Source: CAIUKV01 sp041659105
GTDB lineage: Bacteria > Actinomycetota > Acidimicrobiia > IMCC26256 > PALSA-555
Assembly (NCBI GenBank): GCA_041659105.1
Contig: JBAZYX010000004.1
Coordinates: forward strand, 16,136-80,135
Reading direction: 5' to 3'
DNA: 64,000 bases
The position numbers and the translations under genes are program-made. Shown piece by piece: positions 40,757 to 49,962 of the stretch. How positions within the stretch are numbered: position 1 is the stretch's first letter; the number at the start of each line of letters is the position of its first letter. The notes under the pieces are model-generated. The model was not told the origin of the DNA, did not search any database, and worked only from the letters and a program-made list of their open reading frames with translations.

Positions 40757-41590
40757 ATGACAGTCGAACCTCGCCTCCTGCTCATCGCCGGGCCCTGCGT
40801 GGCCGAGTCGCTCGACCTGTGCATGACCGTTGCCGACGAGCTGAACCGCCTCGGCGAGCGCCACCCGCAGCTCGACATCGTGTTCAAGGCGTCCTTCGAC
40901 AAGGCGAACCGCACGTCGATCGAGTCGTTTCGCGGCCACGGGTTCGACGAGGGGCTCGCGCTGCTCGCCGAGGTCGGGCGCCGCAGCGGGCTGCCCGTCA
41001 TCACCGACGTCCACGAGTCGGTCCAGGCGGCCCCGGTGGCCGAGGCCGTCGACTACCTGCAGATCCCTGCGTTCCTGTGCCGCCAGACCGACCTGCTGAT
41101 GGCAGCGGCGGCGACGGGCCGGCCGGTGCTCGTCAAGAAGGGTCAGTTCCTCGACCCGCACAACACCGCGCACATCACCGCCAAGCTGCGCGCCGGCGGG
41201 TGTACCGAGATCCTGCTCGGCGAACGCGGCACCACCTTCGGCTACGGCGACCTCGTCGTCGACTTCCGTTCCCTGCTCGTCATGCGGGAGCCGGGCGTGC
41301 GGGTCGTGTACGACGCCACGCACTCCGTGCAGCAGCCCGGTGCCGCGGGTCTGACCTCCGGGGGCCTGCGGGAGTTCATCGTGCCGCTCGCCCGGGCCGC
41401 GGTGGCAGTCGGCTGCGACGGGCTGTTCTTCGAGGTCCACCCGGACCCGTCCCGCGCGCTGTCCGACGGGCCGAATGCGCTGCCGCTCGATCGGCTGCAG
41501 GAGGTGATCGACGGCCTTCTCGCGATCCGGTCCGCGGCGGAGGCGAACACGATCGACGATCTCGAGGGGACGTCGGACCTGCGCGCATGA
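40757..41590 (+). CDS. kdsA: 3-deoxy-8-phosphooctulonate synthase
   Basis: The 277-residue enzyme condenses arabinose 5-phosphate with PEP to Kdo-8-phosphate. Its TIM-barrel motifs are AGPCVAES (residues 11-18), FKASFDKANRTSIESFRG, ITDVHES, IPAFLCRQTDLL, VKKGQFLDP and the C-terminal FFEVHPDPSRALSDGPN. Cys14 in AGPC plus the later His, Glu and Asp mark the metal-dependent class, like Aquifex aeolicus KdsA, not the metal-free E. coli class, which has Asn at that place. The stop overlaps the next start by ATGA. Confidence 0.94.
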   Translation: MTVEPRLLLIAGPCVAESLDLCMTVADELNRLGERHPQLDIVFKASFDKANRTSIESFRGHGFDEGLALLAEVGRRSGLPVITDVHESVQAAPVAEAVDYLQIPAFLCRQTDLLMAAAATGRPVLVKKGQFLDPHNTAHITAKLRAGGCTEILLGERGTTFGYGDLVVDFRSLLVMREPGVRVVYDATHSVQQPGAAGLTSGGLREFIVPLARAAVAVGCDGLFFEVHPDPSRALSDGPNALPLDRLQEVIDGLLAIRSAAEANTIDDLEGTSDLRA

Positions 41591-42669
41591 GCGACGTCCG
41601 CGCGCTCGCGCTGTACCTCCCGCAGTTCCACCCGATTCCGGAGAACGACGCGTGGTGGGGTCCCGGTTTCACCGAGTGGCGCAACGTCGTGCGTGCGAAG
41701 TCGCTGTTCCCGGGGCACTCCCAACCGCAGATCCCGGCCGACCTCGGCTTCTGCGACCTCCGGGTGTCCGAGACCCGCGAGGCGCAGGCGGCCCTGGCCC
41801 GCGAGCACGGGATCTCGGGGTTCGTCTACTACCACTACTGGTTCCAGGGTCGGCGCCTGCTCGACCGTCCGTTCCGTGAGGTCCTCGAGTCGGGCCGGCC
41901 CGACTTCGGGTTCGCCCTGTGCTGGGCCAACGAGGACTGGACCCGGGCCTGGGACGGAGCATCGGGCGAGACGCTGGTCCGCCAGGACTACTCCCTCGAG
42001 GACGACCGCGCGCACATCCGGGAGCTCCTGCCGGCGTTCGCGGACCCGCGCTCCGTCCGGGTCGACGGTCGGCCGCTGTTCCTCGTGTACACGGCGAGCC
42101 GGCTCCCGGAGCCGGAGCGCACCACGGACCTCTGGCGGGAGGAGGCCGTACGCGCGGGGATCGGCGACCTCTACCTGTGTCGGGTCGAGCACGACCAGGA
42201 GACGGGGGACCCGACCGCGATGGGCTTCGACGCCGCGATCGAGTTCCAGCCCGCGTTCGCCGAGCTCGGTCGCGCGCAGCGGCGCACCTTCGGGGCGCGG
42301 CTCCTCCGCCGCCTGCACCTGACCAACCAGGCGTACCGGTGGCACCGGATCTACGACTACGCCGCGGTGGTCGACCGCATGCTGGCGCGGCCCTCGGTCC
42401 CGTACAAGCGGTTCCCCTGCGTGAGCCCCGGCTGGGACAACACCCCGCGCCGGCGCCGCCAAGCCGTGATCTTCCGTGACTCGTCGCCGGGTGAGTACGA
42501 GCGCTGGCTCCGCGGCGCGATCGCGGACTTCGCGCCGTTCGGGCCGGGTGAGGACCTCGTGTTCGTGAACGCGTGGAACGAGTGGGCCGAGGGGAACCAC
42601 CTCGAGCCGTGCCGGCAGTGGGGCCGCGGCTACCTGGAGGCGACCCGGCGGGTGCTCGGGGGCGGCTGA
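41587..42669 (+). CDS. WbsX-family (GH99-like) glycan enzyme, second copy
   Basis: The 360-residue protein is a paralogue of the 37134 product: LALYLPQFHPIPENDAWWG, GPGFTEWRNV, GFVYYHYWFQGRRLLDRPF, CWANEDWTRAWDG and NAWNEWAEGNHLEPC. The EDW version of the central motif is the commoner family form; the 37134 copy has QPW there. It is translationally coupled to kdsA (ATGA). That suggests it works on a Kdo-bearing chain, but this is inference. Confidence 0.86.
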   Translation: MSDVRALALYLPQFHPIPENDAWWGPGFTEWRNVVRAKSLFPGHSQPQIPADLGFCDLRVSETREAQAALAREHGISGFVYYHYWFQGRRLLDRPFREVLESGRPDFGFALCWANEDWTRAWDGASGETLVRQDYSLEDDRAHIRELLPAFADPRSVRVDGRPLFLVYTASRLPEPERTTDLWREEAVRAGIGDLYLCRVEHDQETGDPTAMGFDAAIEFQPAFAELGRAQRRTFGARLLRRLHLTNQAYRWHRIYDYAAVVDRMLARPSVPYKRFPCVSPGWDNTPRRRRQAVIFRDSSPGEYERWLRGAIADFAPFGPGEDLVFVNAWNEWAEGNHLEPCRQWGRGYLEATRRVLGGG

Positions 42670-42733
42670 CACCGGTCGGTGCCGCCGGGCCGCGCCGCGG
42701 GTCGGGTGTGCCCTGTGTGGCTGGTGAGGTCAA

Positions 42734-42763
42734 TCGACACCCGAAGACACGTTCTGCGATACT
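42734..42763 (+). promoter_or_regulatory. promoter TCGACA-N18-GATACT before the 42770 gene
   Basis: TCGACA (42734-42739) and GATACT (42758-42763) are 18 bases apart, and GATACT is six bases from the GTG at 42770. This fills the 100-base gap after the WbsX-like gene and makes the rod-protein gene a separate, probably leaderless unit. Confidence 0.55.
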
Positions 42764-42769
42764 GCTTCG

Positions 42770-45700
42770 GTGCCTCCGCAGCGCCGCCCCCGACCCGACC
42801 CGTCGGATACCGATCAGGTTCCCGAGGTCGTCCTGGAGCCGGCGCGTCGTGGGCGGACCCGCCGCCCCGCGGAGCCCGCCGGTGCGGCCGCCGAGCCGCG
42901 CCGTCCTGCCGCGCCCACCCCGCCGCCCGTCCCCGAGGAGCTCGAGGCCGAGCCGGTGCTGGCGGCCGACCCGGCCCTGGCCGTCCCCACGCGGGCGTTC
43001 CAGCGGCTCGCCGAGCGTCGGGAGCTCCAGCTCTCCGCGTTGGCCGAGGCGCGCCGGGCCGAGATGGAGGAGACCAGCGAGAAGGCCCGGCGGATGCTGG
43101 AGAAGGCCGTCGCCAAGCTGGTCGAGGCCGTGCAGGAGTCGGCCCAGGAGGCCCGGACCGAGATCCAGCAGTCGGCCGACGCGGAGCGCAAGGGCCTGGC
43201 CCGAGCGGTCGTCGACCGGATCGAGTCGGTCGAGGACGAGCTCGCCGCCGCGGTCGCGGCCCAGTCGGCCGTCCTCGAGCAGGCGCTGTCGGGCGCGCGC
43301 GCGACCCTGGGCGAGGAGGTCCTCGGTGCGCGCGCCGCGCTCGAGCAGGAGATCGCGCAAGCCCGTGGCGCGTTCGACCAGGTCGGCGTCGCGCGCGCCC
43401 AGCAGCTCGAGCAGCGCGCCCAGCTCCACCTGAAGAGCCTCGAGTCCACCTCCGAGCGCGAGCGCAAGCAGATCGGCGACGCGGCGGTCGCGGGGACGGC
43501 CATCGTCGAGGAGCGCACCGCTTCGCTCGACGACGAGCTCGCGTCGCGCGTCGACCACATCCTGTCCGACCGCAGCAGCGCGCTGAGCCGGCTCGTCGAC
43601 CAGCTCCGCGAGTCCGAGCGCGCGGCCGACCTGCGCATCGCCGAGCTCGAGGGCCGCACGCGCGAGCTGCACGAGTCCGCGTCGTCGCGGCTCGCCGAGG
43701 TCGACGAGAAGGTCGAGCGCGCGCTGGCGCGGCTCGCCAACGCCACCGCCGAGCACAACGGCACGATCGCCGAGGCGATCGCGGGCAGCGAGACCCAGGT
43801 CGGGGTGGTGCGCGACGCGGCGGCCAAGGCCGTCGCCGACGCCGCGGCAGCGCTCGAGGAGAAGGCCGCGACCCAGCTCGAAGGGTTCGAGCATGCGGTG
43901 GCCACCAGCCGCACGCAGACGATGCAGGCGCTCGCCGCCGTGCGCGAGCAGGTCGCCGCGCTCCGCCGCGAGACCGAGGAGACCCTCGCCGGCGGGCGCG
44001 CCGAGTTCGACGAGGCCACCGAGCGCGCCCGGGCCCAGGTCGAGGAGGCGGTGGCGCGCGTCGCGCACGCCACCACGGAGCACCGCGGCACCGTCGAGCA
44101 GGCCATCACCGCCACCACGAGCCAGGTCGCGTCGCTGCGCGAGGAGGCCGAGCGGGCCGTCACCGACGCCACCCGCATGATGCGCCACACCGTCGACGGC
44201 CACGTCGCCGAGGTCGAGCAGGCCGCGGCCGCGAGCCGGGCGCAGGTCGAGGAGGCCGACGTTGCGCTCGCGGGCCGGTTGGAGGCGTTGCGGGAGGAAG
44301 CCCACACGGTGGTCGCCGACACGACCTCGGGACTGCTGCGCACGGTCGCCGGCCACGTGAGCGAGGTGGAGCAGGCGGTCGTGGACGGGCGGGCCCGGAT
44401 GGGCGAGCGCCGGGCCGAGCTCGAACGCATGGCCGCCGCTGCGATGCAGTCGGTCGCGAGCGCCGGGGTCGCGCAGGTCGAGGCCGTCGACGTCCGCGCC
44501 GCCGAGCAGGTCGCCAAGCTGCACGCGGCCGCCACGGTGCAGCTCTCCGAGATGCAGGCCGAGGCCGAAGCGCACCGGGTGGTGCTCGACGAAGCCGTCG
44601 CCCGCATGCAGCTGCTCGAGCAGGAGACCGCCGAGCGGGTGGCCGACCTCGAGACGCGCGCCGCCGCGATCGCCGAGGCCACCGAGGCCCGGATGGCCGA
44701 GCGCCGGGCCGAGCTGGAGCGCTCCGCCGCGGTCGCGATGCAGAACGTGTCCGGGGCCGGCGTGCACCAGGCCGAGACGGTCGAGGCGAAGGCGTCGGAG
44801 CTCATCGCCGAGATCAGCGCGGTGTCGGCCGCGCAGATCGCCGAGCTGCAGGCCCGGGCCAACGCCCAGCGCGAGCTGCTCGACGGCGTGGTCGCGCGCA
44901 TGCAGCAGCTGGAGGAGGAGGCGGCGGGGCGCGTCACCGCGCTGGAGGTCCGCGCCACCGGCATCACCGAGACCACCGAGGCGCAGCTGGCCGAGCGGCT
45001 CGCCGAGCTCGAGCAGCGCACCTCCGCGCGGGTCACCGACCTGCAGGCGCGCGCCGAGGGCATCGCGGAGAGCACCGCGATGCAGCTGGCCGAGCGTCGT
45101 TCGGAGCTCGAGCGCATCGCGGCCGCCGCGATGCAGACGCTCTCGGGAGCCGCGTCCACCCAGCTCGCCGAGCTGCAGGCCGAGGCCCAGTCCCACCGCG
45201 AGCTGCTCGACGGCGTGGTGCAGCGGATGCAGACGCTCGAGCAGCAGACCGCGGAACGCGTGGTCGACCTCGAGGCCCGCGCCGGGACGATCTCCGAGAT
45301 CACCGCGGCCCAGCTCGCCGAGCTCGAGCGCAAGGCCGCCGTCAACGCGCAGGACGTCGCCGCCGCGGAGGAGCGCCTCGTGCGCGCCGTCGCGAGCAAC
45401 AGCGGGCTCGTCGAGCAGGCGGTCGCGAAGGGCCGGGGCGACGTCGCCGGCATCGAGGAGGCCGTGCAGCAGGGCGTGCTCCGCGGCCTGGCCGAGATCG
45501 AGCAGCTCGAGGGCGCGTTCCAGCAGACCCTGGCCCGGAGCCAGGCCGACGCGAACCGCTTCGAGGGCGAGAACCAGCAGCGGCTGGCCGCCTGGCGCAG
45601 CGAGTTCGAGGCGCTGCGCCAGGACCTCGCGGCCGGGCTCGCCGACGCCGCGAACACCCGCCGCGCGGAGCTGGAGACCGCGCTCGCGTCCGGCGTCGCC

Positions 45701-46768
45701 CTGTTCGAGCAGTGGGCACAGCGCGCCCACGAGGCCGAGGCCGCGCTCCAGCAGGACACCAACGCCGCGGCCGACCGCCTCTCGCGGGCGCTGGCCGAGC
45801 ACCGGGCCGAGCTCGACCGCGTCGCCCGCGACGGTGCCGCGCGTCTCGCCAGCGTCGCGCAGGCGCACGTCGAGCAGGAGGACCGCGTCGCGGCCGAGCA
45901 CCGCGACCACCTCGAAGCCGCGCTCGCCGGCGCGAACACCGCACTCGACACCTGCGCCGTGCGCACGCGTGAGCTCGAGGAGGCGGTGCAGGAGGCGGCG
46001 AAGGCGTCGGCCGAGCACCTTTCCCGTGTCCTGGCCGAGCGCAAGTCCGACCTCGACGCCTACGGGCGCGAGCGCGGCGAGGAGCTCGAGCGACTCGCGG
46101 CCGCGATCCACGGAGAGACCCGCCAGGTCGGCGAGGACCGCAAGGGCGAGCTGAAGGCCATCTCCACCGCGATGGAGGACCAGGTCACCGCGGTCCTCGC
46201 GCTCGCGCAGGACGCCGACGCGCGCCTGGGTCGCCGGCTGGCCGAGCTCGAGCGCCAGCTCGAGGCGGCCCGGGTCGACTTCGACGAGATCGTGGCGTCG
46301 CAGCGCGGCGAGCTGCGGGGCATGGCGGTGCGGAGCACCGAGGAGTTCGACGACGCGCTCGCGCGCCGGGCCGAGGCCCTGGAGCGGCTCGTCGCCGACC
46401 GGATGGCGGGAATCGAGCTCGCGGTCGAGGAGGCCCGGCGCAGCCTCGAGGCCGTGCGGGCCGAGCAGGCGGCCGAGCTCACCCAGGTGGCCCGGCGTGG
46501 CGGCGCCGAGATGGAGGATCTCGTGCGGCGCATGCGCGAGGTCGAGGACTCCGTGGCCCAGCGTCTCGGCGACCTCGAGGCTCGGGCGGTGGAGAGCGGT
46601 GCCGCGCTCGAGGAGCTGCTCGCCCGGATGGGCGACGTCGCCCGGGCGTCCACCGTGCTGAACCGGGGCCCCGGCGGGGGCGGCGGGGGCGGCCAGGCCG
46701 AGCCCGGCGGCGGCACGCGGAATCGGAACCCCGGGGGCCAGCCCCCGCGGTCCGGGCAGCGTCGGTAG
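42770..46768 (+). CDS. 1332-residue coiled-coil rod protein
   Basis: After a Pro/Arg-rich head (about 70 residues) nearly the whole protein is an Ala/Glu/Arg coiled coil with no membrane helix or enzyme motif. From about residue 545 to 870 a roughly 100-130-residue module repeats, seen as AERRAELERMAAAAMQ, AERRAELERSAAVAMQ and AERRSELERIAAAAMQ, each followed by an LLDGVVARMQ-like block. It ends in a Gly/Pro/Arg-rich tail (GPGGGGGGGQAEPGGG). Size and composition recall actinobacterial cytoskeletal or polar-growth scaffolds (Scy/FilP type), with no proof. Long open frames on other strands are codon-bias shadows. It may organise the glycan export site. Confidence 0.83.
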   Translation: MPPQRRPRPDPSDTDQVPEVVLEPARRGRTRRPAEPAGAAAEPRRPAAPTPPPVPEELEAEPVLAADPALAVPTRAFQRLAERRELQLSALAEARRAEMEETSEKARRMLEKAVAKLVEAVQESAQEARTEIQQSADAERKGLARAVVDRIESVEDELAAAVAAQSAVLEQALSGARATLGEEVLGARAALEQEIAQARGAFDQVGVARAQQLEQRAQLHLKSLESTSERERKQIGDAAVAGTAIVEERTASLDDELASRVDHILSDRSSALSRLVDQLRESERAADLRIAELEGRTRELHESASSRLAEVDEKVERALARLANATAEHNGTIAEAIAGSETQVGVVRDAAAKAVADAAAALEEKAATQLEGFEHAVATSRTQTMQALAAVREQVAALRRETEETLAGGRAEFDEATERARAQVEEAVARVAHATTEHRGTVEQAITATTSQVASLREEAERAVTDATRMMRHTVDGHVAEVEQAAAASRAQVEEADVALAGRLEALREEAHTVVADTTSGLLRTVAGHVSEVEQAVVDGRARMGERRAELERMAAAAMQSVASAGVAQVEAVDVRAAEQVAKLHAAATVQLSEMQAEAEAHRVVLDEAVARMQLLEQETAERVADLETRAAAIAEATEARMAERRAELERSAAVAMQNVSGAGVHQAETVEAKASELIAEISAVSAAQIAELQARANAQRELLDGVVARMQQLEEEAAGRVTALEVRATGITETTEAQLAERLAELEQRTSARVTDLQARAEGIAESTAMQLAERRSELERIAAAAMQTLSGAASTQLAELQAEAQSHRELLDGVVQRMQTLEQQTAERVVDLEARAGTISEITAAQLAELERKAAVNAQDVAAAEERLVRAVASNSGLVEQAVAKGRGDVAGIEEAVQQGVLRGLAEIEQLEGAFQQTLARSQADANRFEGENQQRLAAWRSEFEALRQDLAAGLADAANTRRAELETALASGVALFEQWAQRAHEAEAALQQDTNAAADRLSRALAEHRAELDRVARDGAARLASVAQAHVEQEDRVAAEHRDHLEAALAGANTALDTCAVRTRELEEAVQEAAKASAEHLSRVLAERKSDLDAYGRERGEELERLAAAIHGETRQVGEDRKGELKAISTAMEDQVTAVLALAQDADARLGRRLAELERQLEAARVDFDEIVASQRGELRGMAVRSTEEFDDALARRAEALERLVADRMAGIELAVEEARRSLEAVRAEQAAELTQVARRGGAEMEDLVRRMREVEDSVAQRLGDLEARAVESGAALEELLARMGDVARASTVLNRGPGGGGGGGQAEPGGGTRNRNPGGQPPRSGQRR

Positions 46769-46815
46769 GAACGCGAACCCGCCCGGACTGACCCTCCGGA
46801 CGCGCGGGCGCCGCG

Positions 46816-46869
46816 TACGCTCTCACGGTGATTCTGCGGCTGGCGAGGATGCGTCGGAGGGCCGGCTGA
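46816..46869 (+). other. -10-like element and 13-codon leader ORF before the DUF4012 gene
   Basis: TACGCT (46816-46821) is six bases before a GTG (46828) that opens the short frame MILRLARMRRRAG, ending in TGA at 46867-46869. Only three bases separate that stop from the ATG of the main gene at 46873. The leader ORF holds the GGAGGG that could serve the main gene, so its translation may be coupled to the downstream start. Function is inferred from layout only. Confidence 0.45.
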
Positions 46870-46872
46870 CCG

Positions 46873-49752
46873 ATGGCCTTTCGGGCCGCGATCGCGTTCT
46901 CCGTAGCCGTCCTGGCCGTGCTGCTCCTCGGCACGGTCCTGCGCCACCTCGCGCGGCGCCAGGGGCGGCTCTGGCCGCGCCGGTCGGGCGGCGCGGTGCT
47001 CGTCGTCGCGGCGCCGATCGGGCTCCTCGCCGCGAACGCGGTCCCGACGCGCGCGGTGGCCGTCGTCGCGGGTGCGATCGCATTGGCCGTCTTCGGTCTG
47101 ATCCGTGACCGGTACACGGTGCCGCCGTGGGTGGTGGCGATCGTCATGGTCGGGGTCTCCGTGGCGGTCGCCCAGAGTGGCGTGCGCTTCCCGCTCGGCG
47201 GCGTGCCCGTGGTCGACTTCGTGTGGACCGTCGTGTGGCTCACGCTGGTCACGCTCGCGATCTCGAACTCGGGCAACGCCGACGGCCAGCTCCCGAGCCT
47301 CACGGCCGCTTCGACGATCGCCCTCGTGGCGCTCGCGGCCTTCGGATTCCAGTCGGCCGCGGCCACGGTGTTCGCGGCGCTCATCGGCGCCCTGGTCGCG
47401 TTCCTCGCGTACAACCTCCGTCCGGCCTCCCTCTACGCCGGTCGCGTCGGCGCGCTCTTCGCCGGCTTCCTGATCGCCGGCGGCGCGCTCTGGGTCCGAC
47501 CCTCGATCGGTCGGCCGGGCTCGCTCCTCGTCAGCGTCCTGATCGTCGGGGTGGCGCTGCTCGACGGGCTGGTGGTGGTGCTGAGCCGCCTCCGGCGCGG
47601 GCGGCGGCTCACGGTGCGCGTCCGCGACCACCTCTCGCACCGCCTCGTGGCCGCGGGGCTCCGTCCGACCCGGACCATCCAGCTCCTCACGCTCGTGCAG
47701 CTCGCGCTCAGTGCGATCGCGGTGTTCGTCGGACGGGGAGTGCTGTCACTCGGGATCGGCGCGCTCGCCGGCGCCGGGCTGCTCCTCGCGCTCACGATCG
47801 GCGCGATGCGCGCCCGGATGCGCTCCGAACGCGAGCCGGGGTTCAGCTGGCGGGTGCGGCTCCTGTGCTTCGCCGTCATCTCGATGGCGGTGGTCGCGTC
47901 GGTTGCCGCGGCGGCGTCGGCGTTCTCGAGCCGCACGAAGCTCCTGATCGCGCGCGACGCCGCCAACGACGCCATCGTGGCGGCGACCAACGGCGACTCC
48001 CAGCGGGCCGAGGAGCTCTTCGCGGTGGCCGAGCGCGAGTTCGCCGCGGCCGACCGCAGCCTGGGCAGCGTCGTCAACCTGCCGAGCCTCGTGGTCCCGG
48101 TGGTCGGATCCAACATGCACGCGGCCCGGGAGCTCACGCGGGTCGGTCTCAACCTCGCGCGGGCGGGGCAGGACCTCACGCAGCAGATCAACTCCGACGA
48201 CCTGCACCTCGTCGACGGGCGGGTCCCGCTGGAGAGCGTGGCGAGGATCGCGCCGCAGCTCTCCAACGCGAGCGAGATCCTCGCGTCGAGCAAGGCGGCG
48301 ATCGAGGATCTCCCCCGCGGCTACCTCGTCGGCGAGATGAAGGACGGGATCCGCGAGCTGACCGGCGACCTCTCGAGCGCCTCGCGCAACGCGTACACCG
48401 CGGCCAGCGCCGCGCGCATCGCCCCGCTCGTGCTCGGTGAGAGCGCGCCCCGCCGCTATCTCCTCGTGGTGCAGAACCCGGCCGAGCTCCGGGGCACGGG
48501 TGGCCTCGTCGGGAGCTGGGGGATCCTGACCGCCGAGAACGGCAAGCTCCATCTCGAGACGATCGACCGCACGACCCGGCTGAACGCGCTGGCGGGTGGA
48601 CGGAAGCTCCACGCCTCGGCGGAGTACGTGAACCGCTACGCCCGGTTCGACCCCGCCCGCAACTTCCAGAACGCGAACATCACGCCCGACTTCCCCACGG
48701 CCGCGGCGGTCATGGCCGACCTGTTCCAGCAGACGGTGAAGGCGCCCGTCGACGGCGTGATCGCGGTCGACCCCCAGGGGCTCGCGGCCCTGCTCGAGCT
48801 GACCGGGCCCGTGCGCGTCCCCGACTGGCCCGCCCCCATCTCTTCGGCGAACGTCGTCGACGTCACGTTGCGGGACGCCTACGCGGCGTTCGCGAAGACG
48901 CCCGAGCGGGCCGACTTCCTCGGCGACGTCGCCCGGGCCGCCATCGACAAGGCGACCGCGGGCGACCTCGGCTCCCTCGAGCGGCTCAGCCGGGTGCTCG
49001 GGCGGTCCGCGCACCAGGGCCACTTCTCGCTGTGGTTCCCGAAGTCGGACGAAGAGCAGGTCGTGGACGAGGTGGGCATCAGCGGGCGCATGCCCGCGGT
49101 GTCGGGCGACTCGCTGGCCGTGAGCAACACGAACGCCGGTGGCAACAAGCTGGACTACTACCTCGACCGCGGGATCGACTACTCGGTGACGGTCTCGCCG
49201 TCGGCCGATCTGCGCAAGGCGGTCACTTCGGGCACGGTGACGGTCGACCTGAAGAACACCGCGCCGCCCTCCGGCCTCCCCGAGATCGCGGCCGGACCCT
49301 TCGACGGCCAGACCGACCGCTTCTCGTACGGCCAGAACCGGACCTTCATCTCCGTCTTCACGCCGCTCGACTACACGGGGGCCCGGGTCGGCGACCAGTC
49401 CCTCGGCCTCGAGGTCGCCCCCGAGCTCGATCGCACGGTGTACTCGACCTACCTCGACGTCTTCGCCCAGCAGGCCGTCCAGTTCGCGGTGGACCTGTCG
49501 GGGATCGTGAAGCTCGACCCGGCCGGCTGGTACAACCTCACCGTGGTTCGCCAGCCCACGCTGCGGGCCGACCGGGTGACGGTCCGGGTCCAGGTTCCCG
49601 CCGGCTTCCAGATCCTCGACGCCCACGGGCTGGCGGTCGTCGACGGGGTCGCCCAGGGCACGATCGCCCTCGACCAGACCCGCACGGTCCGGGTGAAGAT
49701 CGGCCCCTCGGCCGGCTCGAACCTCTGGGACCGCCTCCGGGCGGGCTCCTGA
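46873..49752 (+). CDS. DUF4012 protein fused to a degenerate WecA/MraY-like membrane domain
   Basis: Residues 1-350 are about ten membrane helices that follow the WecA/MraY sugar-phosphate transferase layout: FGLIRDRYTVPPWVV (family LIDDRY), LAISNSGNADGQ (family NAxNLIDGLDG), YNLRPASLYAGRVGA (family NLPPARIFMGDSGS) and VRDHLSHRLVAAGL (family RDHLHHRL). Most catalytic Asp/Asn residues are missing. Residues about 430-959 are an extracellular DUF4012 region with LLVVQNPAELRGTGGLVGSWG and VIAVDPQGLAALLELTGPV. DUF4012 proteins lie in polysaccharide loci of Gram-positives. The fusion suggests an undecaprenyl-linked binding protein rather than a transferase. Confidence 0.8.
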   Translation: MAFRAAIAFSVAVLAVLLLGTVLRHLARRQGRLWPRRSGGAVLVVAAPIGLLAANAVPTRAVAVVAGAIALAVFGLIRDRYTVPPWVVAIVMVGVSVAVAQSGVRFPLGGVPVVDFVWTVVWLTLVTLAISNSGNADGQLPSLTAASTIALVALAAFGFQSAAATVFAALIGALVAFLAYNLRPASLYAGRVGALFAGFLIAGGALWVRPSIGRPGSLLVSVLIVGVALLDGLVVVLSRLRRGRRLTVRVRDHLSHRLVAAGLRPTRTIQLLTLVQLALSAIAVFVGRGVLSLGIGALAGAGLLLALTIGAMRARMRSEREPGFSWRVRLLCFAVISMAVVASVAAAASAFSSRTKLLIARDAANDAIVAATNGDSQRAEELFAVAEREFAAADRSLGSVVNLPSLVVPVVGSNMHAARELTRVGLNLARAGQDLTQQINSDDLHLVDGRVPLESVARIAPQLSNASEILASSKAAIEDLPRGYLVGEMKDGIRELTGDLSSASRNAYTAASAARIAPLVLGESAPRRYLLVVQNPAELRGTGGLVGSWGILTAENGKLHLETIDRTTRLNALAGGRKLHASAEYVNRYARFDPARNFQNANITPDFPTAAAVMADLFQQTVKAPVDGVIAVDPQGLAALLELTGPVRVPDWPAPISSANVVDVTLRDAYAAFAKTPERADFLGDVARAAIDKATAGDLGSLERLSRVLGRSAHQGHFSLWFPKSDEEQVVDEVGISGRMPAVSGDSLAVSNTNAGGNKLDYYLDRGIDYSVTVSPSADLRKAVTSGTVTVDLKNTAPPSGLPEIAAGPFDGQTDRFSYGQNRTFISVFTPLDYTGARVGDQSLGLEVAPELDRTVYSTYLDVFAQQAVQFAVDLSGIVKLDPAGWYNLTVVRQPTLRADRVTVRVQVPAGFQILDAHGLAVVDGVAQGTIALDQTRTVRVKIGPSAGSNLWDRLRAGS

Positions 49753-49770
49753 GGCCCTCTGCCCGGGCCT
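49752..49770 (+). terminator. short hairpin at end of DUF4012 gene
   Basis: AGGCCC (49752-49757) pairs with GGGCCT (49765-49770) over a seven-base loop, starting at the last base of the stop codon. The stem is only six pairs with no U-tract, so this is a weak call. The rest of the gap to 49963 shows a TATGCT at about 49916 as a possible -10 for the next gene. Confidence 0.35.
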
Positions 49771-49962
49771 TCAGGGCCGGTTCCGGTGCCCGAGACCGAA
49801 TTGTTCGCGCTTTCGGGGGTGAAATTCGGAGAACACTTGGACGCACGCCGTCCCGGTGTGTGACACTGCGCCCGAGCGAAACCTCGCCCCGGCAACGGTC
49901 CTGGGCTATGCTCGCCCCCAGATCGTCCGGATCGTGTCCGGGCGGCGCAATGATCGGAGGAG

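Noticed and set aside
41669..46111. Very long open frames opposite and beside the coiled-coil gene (1480, 1097 and 1076 codons)
   Set aside because: They are shadows of the Ala/Glu/Arg-rich 1332-residue gene in very GC-rich DNA. Their translations are low-complexity Arg/Gly/Leu or Ser/Ala strings with no domain, and they overlap it fully.
46873..49752. A functional initiating WecA/MraY-type sugar-phosphate transferase
   Set aside because: The layout fits but the key acidic motifs are substituted at several positions, so I call it a degenerate domain.
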